From: Wuchereria bancrofti
Lineage: Eukaryota > Nematoda > Chromadorea > Rhabditida > Onchocercidae
Direction of reading: 5' to 3'
NCBI GenBank assembly: GCA_005281725.1
Contig: SSBO01000003.1
Span: 333,396-397,395, forward strand
DNA length: 64,000 nucleotides
The position numbers and the translations under genes were made by a program. The first letter of the stretch is position 1, and every line of letters starts with the position of its first letter. Below are positions 1 to 12,983 of this stretch, piece by piece. Below the pieces are notes generated by a model. The model did no database searches, was not told where the DNA came from, and was given only the letters and a program-made list of their open reading frames with translations.

Positions 1-600
1 TACGCTTTTGAATTAAAAGGAAAGGGGCAATAAGTCGAATACGCTAATTAACGGAATAATTTGGATTCTTCTTAACAATTATTTAGATACAAATAAGGCC
101 AACAAATACTTCTGCCACAAAAGAAAAGTACAATAACTTACAGCTGCGCCTATCAATTATGCTTAGCAACTAATTTAGATACAACAGAAGTACCGCAAAC
201 ACATTATTTATGTGTCTCATTTCGAAAAAGATTATCTTACCAAAACCATCCTCTCTATGATCCTCGTCGAAATAGAACATTGCGTTGTTTGCAGCTTCTC
301 AATCCAAAAACTCTTGAAGTATTCTTCAGGAATTCTATTTCCTGATGTAAAACGCGTGAACAAATATAATAGATGCTACGCGAGGTAGAGGACTGGAAAA
401 TAAACTGCTGTTGCCGATTTGATATCAATTAATTGAGCAGGTTATATACCTGAAAATTGTAATCCCTTAAAAAATTAAGCACTTCAATATTTTTTAGTAT
501 TATTTCAATTTTTTCCATATTTGGACTAAACTATATAAATGAAAAATCTTCGTAATAATGCATCAGCAAGATAATATCACACGTATTTCTACTGAGTAAT

Positions 601-800
601 GATTGAGAACATTCGTACCAGGAACGGTTAGGAACGGAACGTTCATCTCAAAGTTCTGAGCGCTACTGAGGCCTCGGAAACCGGACGGGATACAGCCTTC
701 ATCACTACTATCAATATCAACAACTGTGAATACAGCTGATCCACTTCTATTGCTGTTATAAGCACTGATGCACCATTAATTCACGTTTTAAATAACAGAC
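601..800 (-). other. GC-richer open stretch, possible exon or old insert
   Basis: The minus strand is open for about 66 codons up to a TGA near 576 and encodes a non-repetitive peptide with SAYNSNRSGSAVFTVVDIDS and FRGLSSAQNFEMNVPF. No ATG opens the frame, although an AG lies at its start. The family was not recognised. Confidence 0.25.
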
Positions 801-1955
801 AAATTTTTCGACGCAAAACTTTTGAATTAGTTTTCCTGTCCCTTATCAAAAAAATTCTCACTGGACAACAGCAAAAAACAAAAAGAGAGAAGATTTATGA
901 AATGGCGCTAGGTATATGTATTCTGTCGGCCAGATTCCATTTAGCTGAATTCAGATTTTTCCATATCAATGAGAGAGAAAAGAATTCCTTAAACTTTCCA
1001 TAATTTTTATATTTTTATACTCTACTCGGTTCAAATGCATACAGGTGTCAAAAAGAATTGCATATTATATATGTACTTCACTATTTTTGCTGAGATAAAT
1101 TAGTGAATAAAAGAAGTGAATGAAACCTAATTAATCTAAAATCTAGTAAATAAATACAGCAAATAAATTAATGCCAAACTACCTACAATTCGATGCACCA
1201 ATTTTTTGCAGGAAATAGTTACCTTTTCAAGCATTAACTTCTACGCTTACTGTTCGGAGTCAACATATATTTACATAATGTTTCGCCAAGAATTGCATGC
1301 AACTGAGATGCATATGTGTTCTCTAACTTATGTCAGCTTCAAGATTTCAATTCTCACATAGCAATGGAAGCTAATAAAATTCCCTCATTACTGCATATGG
1401 CTAAATATGTTGTATATAAGACGTTGCATTCATTTTTTTTTTTCTTTTTGGTAAAATGAATGATTGAGATATTCCGAAACGTCGTCGACTAGAAGAGTGG
1501 AAATTTTGTTACAAATAAGGAAGACAAAATAGTGCTAATGCAGCTTCTTGCAATTTCAATTTCATCGCAAAAAAAAATTTCTTAATACCAGTTCACAAAT
1601 CATCGGAAGAACGGAAAATCAAACAATGTCACCTTATACCTTATGATCAAAAATTGCCAGACTACATGCAACAATAAAAATTAAAAATGACCGGCAAACA
1701 CTTCAAACTTCATGTGCTCATAATGTACAAACTTTTCTACCTATTTCTTCTTCTTTCCGATAATCAATCATTTTTTTTTAATCCACCCTCTTCCTTTTGA
1801 CAAAGTTTGAATAAAAATTACAATTAATCTCGTTGAAGTTTGTCTGTGAAAGTCTTTAAAAGTTGTTATTCAGTTACTTTCAAGATAGCAAGTTAAGTAA
1901 TTCCCAAGCTTAATCTGTTGCAGAGCAAGCGAAACAGTAATTCTCCGTAACCTTA

Positions 1956-2169
1956 CACGTCTCAAACAAGCGACTCTGAGGATTCATTGAATAAGGATGA
2001 TGAAAACCAACAATGGAGTCAGAATACAAATCAGAAAAGTCAACAAACAATAAAGCACTTTGCTAAATGTTCAGAAAAGCGTTTCTGGGTATGTATTGCG
2101 TTTCCTAGTGATCAGCTTAGGACGGAAATGAAATTTTCGAAACAAAAATGTGGAAACAAAGAATTATAA
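1956..2169 (+). other. Possible exon-like open stretch
   Basis: After a TAA near 1950 the plus strand is open to a TAA at about 2169. It encodes an acidic then basic peptide with SDSEDSLNKDDENQQWSQN and KHFAKCSEKRFW; a GTATGT donor follows the latter. There is no ATG in good context and no match to a known protein. Confidence 0.2.
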
Positions 2170-4502
2170 TAAAAGAACAGTTTGTCATATTTTTCGTTAT
2201 CGGAACAAGAGTTTTGAGTAATGTATCTATTCCACATATCATTCAAACAACGAAACTTAAATTTTCCCGCATCATAAACTATTTTAAAATTTCATTCTAA
2301 AATATTTAAATTTGGGTTATCGCTGCGAATTAAAACTTCTTTCAAATCATACTAAATGATCTGTTCTCGTCTCTTCTTCCAGCCTTCCTTACAAAACATC
2401 AGTTTTTTTTTACCTTTCAGATTCTTTCGTTGACTCTCAAGAAAAAAAAAAAAGATCTGGAGTATGAAGAAATTTCAGGAGCAGGTTCACCACATTTTCT
2501 TAGTTCTCATCAATGTACATAATTCAGGGACTAACTGAAAACAATCACATGAAAATTTTGAAATCTTTGAATAATGATAGCTCCCATACAAACCTCGTAA
2601 TGTTAATTTTGCCTGAACAGTTTGAGACGGTAAGGCTAAATTATTTCAGTTTGAGTTGTTTGGTAACCAGATGAATTTCGCTTTCACCAACTATCGCGTT
2701 TCTCAGCCAGTAGGATCGTAGTGACTAATGCACACGAATTCCTTCCTTCGCTAACCGAACTCTGCAATAAAACCTTTAAAAAAAAAAAATAACTGTGACA
2801 TAAATATTTTAAAATTTATTTAAAAGACGTCGAGTTTCAAATGAAAATGAACAAAATATTAAGTGATTTGAAAAAAAGTGCTGCTTACGACTTCAATATG
2901 ACTAATGTCATCATGTTGTTAATTAAAGCTTTCAAATGGTAAAAAGACATTAGTGGTAAAATATTAAAACTTCATGTAAATCAATAACTCAACCATATAC
3001 TTTGAAAATAGTCTTCGAAACCTAAAGTTTAATCTATCATGGATTCTGTCATAACTGAAAACTTGAATGATAAAAAAATTGAGACAGCTCTGCAAATTGC
3101 TCTCTCTAGGGATTATGGTACATTGCAAAGAAATGACAAACTCGAGAATTTTCTAAAAAAAAAAAAGATACGAATTTGCAAAAGTATTACGAAATCTTAG
3201 AATAAATAACTAGCGATGATGGAAGAGGTTTCTGTCTGTAGAGTTGAGAGGAAAGCAAAAAAAAAAAAAATTATCAAATGATAGGTATGATGTAGAATAC
3301 CAATAGCCGGTTGCATGCAACTTTACCCATTGAAAAATTGCAGCTCATTTTACCAAAAAAATCTTTCATACAATCTAGCGGTATTTGTTATGTAAATTAC
3401 ATAAATAATAATCGTGCAAAAAGTGAAAAGAGGCAGTAGATTTGCTTATGCATGATACGGAGCCCTTTCGCATCTATTTGTAAAAGTTGCCTTACAAAAT
3501 TAATAAATATGCCTTTTTGAGTGCTTTTAAAAATGAAACCTTTTCTCAAGAATGATAATTACTCAAACTATAGGAAAGCGAAATTTTTTGATCAAACCAA
3601 ATAGTCAGCTCTGTGACTGGAAATCACTGAACCGCATATTTGGAATTATAGCACTAGAAACTAGAAATTATCAAGATGAAGGTACAAATGATGATGTACA
3701 CAAAGTACCAATTCTCCTGTGGAAATTGAAATGACAAATTTTCAGTAAATACAAATTAGTAAAGTACAAAACAAACTGCCATAAAATAACTTCTCTAAGA
3801 AATTAAATTTGCACATATGCTGTTAAGCTAACCGCGTAAGCTTCTAAAAAACTGTAACACAGAAAATTAAACAAGTGTCTACCTGCACTTTATCATTTAT
3901 CATACCCAATGATATAAGTGATGAAAAATGGAATACCAATGATAACAATGGAAGTCAAAATTTCACGTAAAGAATGGATCAGAAATACAATTGTGAAGTA
4001 AGTAATTGCAATAAAAATCCTCGTAAGGAAAGAATAACTTCCGTATATTCACTTAGCTTTTTTTTTTCTTCTTTTTTTTTTACTTTTGGACAAACCTTTC
4101 ACTAAATTATATTTCATTAAATGCATTGAAGTGCAGTGAAACGAGAAATAAATTAATGGTGCAGGTAAATTCAATATTCTGTTGAATTCAATTCAACTAA
4201 TGTCTTTTTTGCATTTGCAAGAAAAAAAAAGCATAACGAAAGCATTCAAAAGCAAATTTTCAAAATCTCATTTTTAAATCCAAATGGATGATCATAATAA
4301 ATACATTCAACTTATTCAAATTCGATGCTTTACTATCATTATCATAAATTCTCTTCAAGTGTTTATAAAATGAAAAACAAATGAATAGCGACCAGGTGAA
4401 CCAAATAAACCAGAATCGATCCGCATAGCAAGCACATAGCATTTATATATACGAATATATTGCAAGTGGAATAAAGGGTAAATGATGTTGCGCTCCTTCT
4501 GC

Positions 4503-4546
4503 AACGCAACACAACACAACACAACGCAACGCAACGCAACGCAAGA
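4503..4546. repeat. CAACN pentanucleotide repeat
   Basis: Alternating blocks of CAACA and CAACG repeats about eight to nine times. A dinucleotide AT run (about 4780-4802) and an imperfect CACACG run (about 4885-4925) lie nearby. Confidence 0.8.
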
Positions 4547-5897
4547 AGGCAAGACGTGAAGCATTTATAATACATCCCAACACTAACCACCGACCGATTC
4601 AATCCGGTTTAAGGCATTATGAGGTGAAACGGAAATGTGGGCTCTCATGTTCCTATGTGATCGTGATGAGCAGAATGACCACCTGCTCATAATTAGAAGT
4701 AATGAAGTGCTGAAAAGTCGGCAAAAATGAATTCATAATTGATTTTGGATGAAACTATAGTGAATGACATTTCATTAAATATATATATATATATATATAT
4801 TATAGCTGCAAATGTTAGTAATGCTAGAGTTAAGCATCTCTTTTCTAAGAAAGCAATTCAAAATGATACCATTGGGAGTGTGATACACGTACACGTATAC
4901 ACAGCACGCACGCACACACGCACGCATATTAGCAAAATTTACAGCTGCTCTTTTTGACCAAGCCAATCAGTCAGTCATTTCAAATGTATATGAGAAATGG
5001 AAAATGAGAACTACAAGAGGAGGAATTAATCAATGAGTTGTCCAATGATATAAATGATAAAACAGAAATACAATAATTCATTTTGGATAAAATTTAATAC
5101 AAAATTTATCTATAATTTTCAAAGATAGATGAAAAATAGGAAAATTACTAAATTGAATATGAATTTTCCACTGGACAAATAATGATTATTTTCCAATATG
5201 TTTAGAAAGGTAGGAATGAAAAAAGAAAACAAAAATAGGTCAAGGAAGGAAAGGATAAAGAAAGAAAGAAAGAATTGCAAGATTTTGGAAAGCAATCGTC
5301 ATCTCATCTCACAGCAACGTCTACAAAGCTTTCCTGTAACATCAAGAACCTTCCAGAAGCATTTCCCTTCATCGACCGAGCAATTCAATGGACAGCTATG
5401 GTGTCAGACGGTTAGAGTATCTATCTCACAACAATAACCTCTCAGCAAGAGATAACGGAAATGCGAGATAACATCACTTATGAGGGAGAAAAAGAGAAAG
5501 GTGTGAAATAACGTGTAATACTATGCCTCTCTGCCATACTTTATAATACATACTTTATGTCCATTAAAAATAATATGCAAGTAACGTGATATTGCGTTGT
5601 TGCTTAGGTGACATCAGACAGGAAAAGCAACAAAAAAGGAAGTTAACAAATAGGAGAGGAAAGCAGACTATAAAAGGAATAAAAAAAAACCTTTGTAACA
5701 AAGAATTAGATGATTTTCTAATCATAACACAAATTTGGAAACGAGAGGATGTTAGAGCAGTTGAAAGAGATAAAAACAGACGACATAAATAATCGACATG
5801 ACAAGAGAGGTAATGGAATAAGTGGAAACGGTTTGTGATTTCCAGATTGCTACTAAAATTCGATTGGGATCATACCTCTTCTTGTGTCGATTTATTG

Positions 5898-5970
5898 CTG
5901 ATACCAATTTCGACCAAAGATCAAGCAATTCGAGATACTAATTTTGACCAAAGATCAAGTAATTCGAGGT
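5898..5970. repeat. 35-bp direct repeat, two copies
   Basis: GATACCAATTTCGACCAAAG followed by ATCAAGCAATTCGAG is repeated at once with four or five changes. Confidence 0.75.
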
Positions 5971-7652
5971 AAAATACCCATTTTGTTTACTACTTTTACA
6001 ATCAAATTGTTTCCTGCAAATATTCTATTTGATAATTGCTTTTTTTTTTCATAATTCATAATTTTTTTTTATAATACATTTTCATAATTTATAATTTGAA
6101 CTGCTCTTCAATATAGCAAAACATTATTTGCATAAGTTTGATGGATCGTATTGGAATGCATTAATTATATGGAAGATGAATCAGCGTAATTGTATGCGGC
6201 GCAATTATCCAAGTAGAAAGAAGTACGTGTCACTTGGATATAAGGTAATCAAAAGAAGCTAAAAGATCGCTTTGTGATTTGTCAAAGTTATCGAAAGTTT
6301 ATTATTCACTATGCGACACATTACTAACTGAAATATCCTTGTTGATATTAATTGTTTAAATAGATTAGATGAAATAACTAATTGGTTAACCAAAAATTTC
6401 TCAAAGTTTCATATAAACATTTCATTTTAACTTTGTCTAACTCATTAGACAGAAGAAATTCTGTCACTAATTTCCTCTTGTGATGTTTCAACGATCATTC
6501 TCCAATATTCAGAAAGATGAGTTGTAAAATAGACTGACTGAAATTTAAATTTCAATATTTTGCTAAATGTGATGCACAGTTGTTGAGAAGTTAAAGAATC
6601 GTAATTTTTTGCTGAGTGTTTAGAAAGAATGAAGAAAGATCCATCATATTCCCAAATGTGTTATCTATGATATGAGACAATGATGAAAAAATCTCGAAGC
6701 TTCTCTTTTCATCCATTTGCTACTTATGTAAACATTTACAATTAAAATTTCTCCCAATCACTTTTCTTCCAAAAAAAAAAAGAAAATTAAGTGAAAAAAG
6801 AAATTTCTTATTAAAATCAAACTTTCATTCAAAAATAAATTACTACTGATCGTTGTTCATTTTCATGCATTTATACGGTAACGAAATATATTTGCTAGTT
6901 AATAGTCCGAGCATAACTTGCTAAAAAAAGAAGAAAAAAACCTTTGGCGGAATCACTGACAATTTCTATCACTTTTCAATTAAATTTTATAAAAGGAAAA
7001 GAAAAGGATGAAATGAAATTGAAGGGTAAAGGACAATTATATGTATTAAAAGAGAAAATAGAAAGGAGGAAAAGATAGGTTATGGCCTTCTAACATCAAT
7101 TAACCATATAATTAAACAATCTATCTCTTAGTATTGCTACTAATATTAATTAGTTGAGGAATATGCTATGCATTTACTGCAAATTCTGAAATGTTTACTG
7201 AAAAAAGAAATTTTTCTTTTTTTTTGAAATTTGGCCATTCGATTAAATGTTGAATTTTTTGCTTGATATCAATCAGTATTTCTGTATGTATTTCTCAGAT
7301 GTTTGAAAAATGAATCCACTCTGATTTATGAATTTAATTCATGTGCATGAAGAAAGAAGAGGAGGAGAGTGAGAGTGAATCCTTTATATTTGAATTAATT
7401 GTCACCAATGTCGGGCATAGAAATAAATGTTGATATATTCAGTGCTGTATTAAAAAGAAGAGATCAAAGATCGTGCAAATAAAAGCAATTGACAAAAAAG
7501 AAAAAAGCGCTTAGAAGAAGAAGGAAAGAGTTTTTGAAATTTCATTTTAATCTATGAAATAAGTTAATAGTCTTTTTTTTTGCAGTGACATTTTTGAGTT
7601 TTTTTGAAGTCTGACGATAATTGCTGGGCAAATATTTTGCTGTTATGCAAAC

Positions 7653-8001
<349 letters not shown>

Positions 8002-8002
8002 N

Positions 8003-11000
8003 TTTTTTTTTTTTTTTTTAAATTTAAAGTTTTTCCATATGTCTTTTTGAACGTTACAAAAAAAAAAAAAAAAAAGGAAAAGGAAAATATGAGAAAATCT
8101 CAAATTATCAATAATTTTGCCATTTGGTAAATTTAACCATTGCATTTTTTTCTTGTTAAAAATTAGTGCTTTTGGGAATACATGCTTAATTAGACTTCAT
8201 GATGCTAATATTTATAACATTTTATGATCACTCAAATGTTTAAAAAGAGAAACAATTGATTTCAATTTAATGCATAAAAAAGTGCAAAAAAATAGCTGAA
8301 ATGATTTTCTCATTTGTTTTGTTAATTTCAATTCATTTCTTACAATTCCATACATACATTTGTAATTAAAATAATGACAGCTGGAAATATTGTAAAGAAA
8401 AAAAAAGAAAAAAAAAATGAAATAATTTATTGTAGAAAAAGTAATACGACTACTTTAAGTACTAACCTTAACAGATATAATTTTTTTTGAACGCTGAAAA
8501 GGCAAAAATGAATTATTATTGTACTTTTGTAGCGTATGCCAATTTATAAACTTCTGATACTCAATACATTTGTCACTTTTACCATTTAAATTGCTTCTAT
8601 TTCAAAAAAAAAAAATCATTGAATGGATTGCATTTTAAAAGATGGTTTTGAGTGTTGGAGAAGCGTCGTATCAGAGAAGTTTCGGAATCTTTTAAAAGTT
8701 GCAAAATTTGGAAATGAAACAGTGGTAATGCCAGATGTGATGAACTGAGAAGTATCATAATTTATTCTGAGATAATCAGAGGTCTTCTTTATTCATATAC
8801 AACAGATGGACAAGGTAAGAGATATTTGTGAGTGTGACATTTGCGCATCTGACTTGCATATGTACGATAAACATTTAGATACATTTGTAATTAATTAATA
8901 CATGAGAAGACTATAAAACAGTTAAACTTTTCTGCTTAATCTCTAAAAAAAAAATTATCATCTCTTAGGTATCTCTTAGTATAAATGAATTTATCATCTC
9001 TGAGGTATCTCTTGATATAAATGTACTGATATACTCGGTTCAGCATCCTACTATCAAAAATTTAAAGTTCCTGCAAATAATTACAATTTTAGGTTTTAAT
9101 AAATGAGTGTGTACTATCACTTATTGAATTATAAAAGATAAATTATTTTTGGTCTATGTAATCTTTTGTACTTGTTGTTTACGTCTTTTTGTTAATATGA
9201 AGCTGTTATCATACTATCATTTGCTTGCAATCCTATTGCATTGTTCTTACAGAAGTTCGTTTTTTTTTTTTTCTTAATTTTCACTAGAATAAATTGCTTC
9301 CATTTCATCGACCATATAGAAGGAATGAATATTTAAAACAAACAGCTGAAGGATTGAGGGAAGCGGACACGTGTAAAGCGTATAAAGCGTAATCAAACCT
9401 TCGGCATAAACGATCTTTACTGCATTGTATCTTCACGTACGTTTAACATACTTTAACACTGATTTTCCCGTACGACTAACTACATTCGACCCACAAATCT
9501 TCTGCGTATTTAAATTGAATTTTATTATGTTGTAATTAGTAAATTATGCATATTTCATTAATTAGTGGTCTTTGTTTTTCGGAGTAATTCTAACTAAAAG
9601 TGATGCATAATATAATGAATATGACGTAAATATAATATTTAACTGCAAAGTTTTTTTGATCTTTTTTTCGATGGTAAAATGAGGAAAAAAAAGGATAAAA
9701 AGTGAAGACTATCTGACCAAAGTTTCCTAAAAAATCACAATTTCATGCAAAGTTACGAACCTGTTTTTAAAATAATCTGCTGCCTAAAACTACTACTTCT
9801 ATGTTGAGATATGGAACAAGTTTCAAAACTTTTCATTTATACAAATTTCCACTTCATTTTAATTTAAAGTTGCAACGTCGAAAAATGTAAATACAAAAGA
9901 ATACATAAATTTTAAAGCATTTATTTGTTTCAAAGCAAATAATCACTAAAAATGCTTCAAATTTTAATTTGAATTTGGAAATTAGTGGTCAGATAAATCT
10001 AAAAATTAAAAAAAAAAAAGACAATTCAGAAAAGATCAATATGAATGATATTTGATTTTAAAAACAATTGATATCAAGAATGAAGTTAATTGAAATAATC
10101 AAATCTGTTCCTAAAAAAAAAAAGTAGGAAATTTTGAAATAAACTCCCAGGATCATTTTACAATTGAATTTTTGCAAAATTTCCATACAGACATAGTTTA
10201 TTAATAACATATAAGATAGAAAACGATATACACATTTATTTTATCTATTTTACAATCAAAATTAAAATTCGGTCATCCAATGTTATACCAAATCATTATT
10301 GACTCTTATTCCATTGTGAATAAGCATTTATTGATTTGTTTAAATATTAAAAAAAAGAAATGAAATAATTTGTGAGAAGTGATTAACATAAAGTAACACA
10401 TAAATCTTGTTTATTTTTTCTGCTTTTTCAAAATCATCACAACTCTTTTCATTCCATTTCAGTCTCAGTGAAGTTTTAATTTGCTAGAATATTATTAGTT
10501 AAGTGTTTATATTTTGATATTGACGTATACTTTTCGCATTTTTATTAAAAAATTAAAATTTAATGATATTATTGAAGAGAAAATTCAATCATAGCAAATA
10601 TAACATAAACCAATTGATGCTTATATCATATAGCTATTATTAAGCATGAACAATAGCGCCATGTTATATGGGTTGTAAGTTTGATCAACATTTTTACTAC
10701 TTAAAATTTTTTTGTTTAATAAATATAGAAGTGGAGAATAAATGATATGTCTGTTTGAAAAATGATAAAAAAACAAGATTTCGTGCATTCTATCCAAACG
10801 TCAAAGGTGGTGCTAAAAAAAAACTGCGTTTTTTCTATCATTTTGGGCCATTATTTAAACATTTAATTTACCATTTAGTCAATGACTACAATTAATTGTT
10901 ATTTAACTCATTTAACTTTATTATTTAACTTATTTAATTTTATTATTTTTTTCTCCAACGAATATTGTTTACAGATGATTTTCATTCGTTATAGAACACT

Positions 11001-11370
11001 TATTAGAAATGCTCGAATATTGACAAGAGGTCGGTCATCTTTGTAATGGTTTTATGACATAATAGTAGGATAATTGCGCCTGCTATAAATGCTTTAGCAG
11101 TTAGATCAATGATGATAGGTTGTTTATTAACTGCCACATTTGCATCTATAAATGTAAACAAATGAATTTTGACATTTATGTTGAAAAAAAAAAATATCCT
11201 AATTGTTGCTTACCTTCAACAATTATTCGCTAAAATGAAATTTTAAAAATTAACGCTATTAACGATTAGCATTCTTCACGTATGTGTAATGATAAAATAG
11301 TATGATAAAAAATGATAAAAAAATTTGTATTTATAAATGTTTGAATGGAAGCATCCTATTTGTGCAATAG
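8003..11370. other. No confident gene
   Basis: AT-rich, many A and T runs. I looked here for the missing N-terminal (ACT-like) exons of the hydroxylase and did not find them. A short imperfect duplication around TATCATCTCTTAGGTATCTC lies near 8956-9015. Confidence 0.55.
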
Positions 11371-11737
11371 CGCTTCCACTTCCCTTCTTGCGCCTAATGG
11401 TGACATCTAGGTATGCCACTTCCCTTCTTGCGCCTAATGGTGACATCTACGTATGCCACTTCCCTCCTTGCGCCTAATGGTGACATCTACGTATGCCACT
11501 TCCCTTCTTGCGCCTAATGGTGACATCTACGTATGCCACTTCCCTCCTTGCGCCTAATGGTGACATCTAGGTATGCCACTTCCCTTCTTGCGCCTAATGG
11601 TGACATCTACGTATGCCACTTCCCTCCTTGCGCCTAATGGTGACATCTACGTATGCCACTTCCCTTCTTGCGCCTAATGGTGACATCTACGTATGCCACT
11701 TCCCTTCTTGCGCCTAATGGTGACATCTACGTATGCG
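11371..11737. repeat. 40-bp minisatellite, about nine copies
   Basis: The unit contains CTTGCGCCTAATGGTGACAT and repeats every 40 bases; the phrase TGACATCTA starts at 11401, 11441, 11481 and so on to 11721. Copies differ at two sites only (CTT or CTC; AGG or ACG). It is GC-richer than its flanks. Confidence 0.95.
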
Positions 11738-12439
11738 ATATTTCCAACAGATTAATTGGGCGGCTTCCTAATCGTCGAGAAATGGTCTAAATTCAATGAT
11801 TTTATTAAATTTACACTAAAAATGCTTCAGGTCATCGATCTTGACAATTTAATGAAATGATGCGTTTATCAGCATTTAGAAGTTGGAACATAAAAAACTG
11901 CAGTTGTATGTACCTGAAATAGCAAATTCTTTTTGTTTTTTTTTTTTTTTTCGTAAGAGTATTTTTTCAAAGTGCTTTAATTTTAGAACTTTTTTAAGCT
12001 ATTTTTTTCTAAACTTCATTTTTTAAAAAAATAAAAAAAAATTTTTTTTCAAAATTTTAAAAAATGGAAGTGAAATGAATTAATTGGTAGCAACAATGTT
12101 TATTCCAAATAAAGTGTCGGAATTTTGATATGAAAATAAGTGAAATCGAAATAAAATATTTACACGCACTTTTTTTTGTTTTGGACTAGCGAATATTACA
12201 GATCAATCGCTTGTTTATTTGAATGATTACAATTATACTTCGTTATTTCGTAATTCTCGACAGTAAGCTTTATTTTAGAAAAATTTAATTTTTTCTTTTT
12301 TCATCAATGGTAATATCATTTTTATTGACAACTGTTGCAGTAGTATATTTTGATTTCATTTCTTTCAACTTCTCATATTTTTGTCATCATTAATGCAAAA
12401 ATTATTGCAGAAAAAGAATTATCAACTTTCAACACTCTT

Positions 12440-12915
12440 TTTACGTTACTTCATCTAACAAAGGTATACTTTTATTTAACGAAGTTAAAGTAATACTTAT
12501 TAACTAGTAATATTACATCATCTAACAAAGGTATACTTTTATTTAACGAAATTAAGGTAATACTTGCTAATTAGTAATATTGCATCATCTAACAAAGGTA
12601 TATTTTTATTTAGCAAAATTAAGGTAATACTTATTAACTACTAATATTACTTCATCTAACAAAGGTATACTTTTATTTAACGAAATTAAGGTAATACTTA
12701 TTAACTAGTAATATTACATCATCTAACAAAGGTATACTTTTATTTAGTAAAATTAAGGTAATACTTGCTAATTAGTAATATTGCATCATCTAACAAAGGT
12801 ATACTTTTACTTAGCAAAATTAAGGTAATACTTATTAACTAGTAATATTACTTCATTTAATAAAGGTATATTTTTATTTAGCAAAATTAAGGTAATACTA
12901 ATTAGTAATATTCTA
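12440..12915. repeat. 67-bp minisatellite, about seven copies
   Basis: The unit contains CATCTAACAAAGGTATACTT and GGTAATACTTATTAACTAGT. Starts of TCATCT at 12451, 12518, 12585 and 12652 show the 67-base period. The last copy is truncated. The array ends about 70 bases before the first recognised hydroxylase exon. Confidence 0.92.
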
Positions 12916-12983
12916 TACCAGTATAAAAAGTAATAGATTTAAGGATTTTCTACTGCATAAGGTAACTTGCATTTGATTTGTAG

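Larger units (their letters stand above)
1..7640. other. No confident gene
   Basis: AT-rich DNA with homopolymer runs and short simple repeats. Apart from the two weak open stretches listed (601-800 and 1956-2169) I see no splice-supported reading frame. It could be intergenic or a long intron of a gene outside the window. Confidence 0.6.

Noticed and set aside
240..360. Minus-strand stretch with RIPEEYFKSFWIEKL, slightly like retroelement gag
   Set aside because: Only about 35 codons, flanked by stops, and the resemblance is too weak to support a call.
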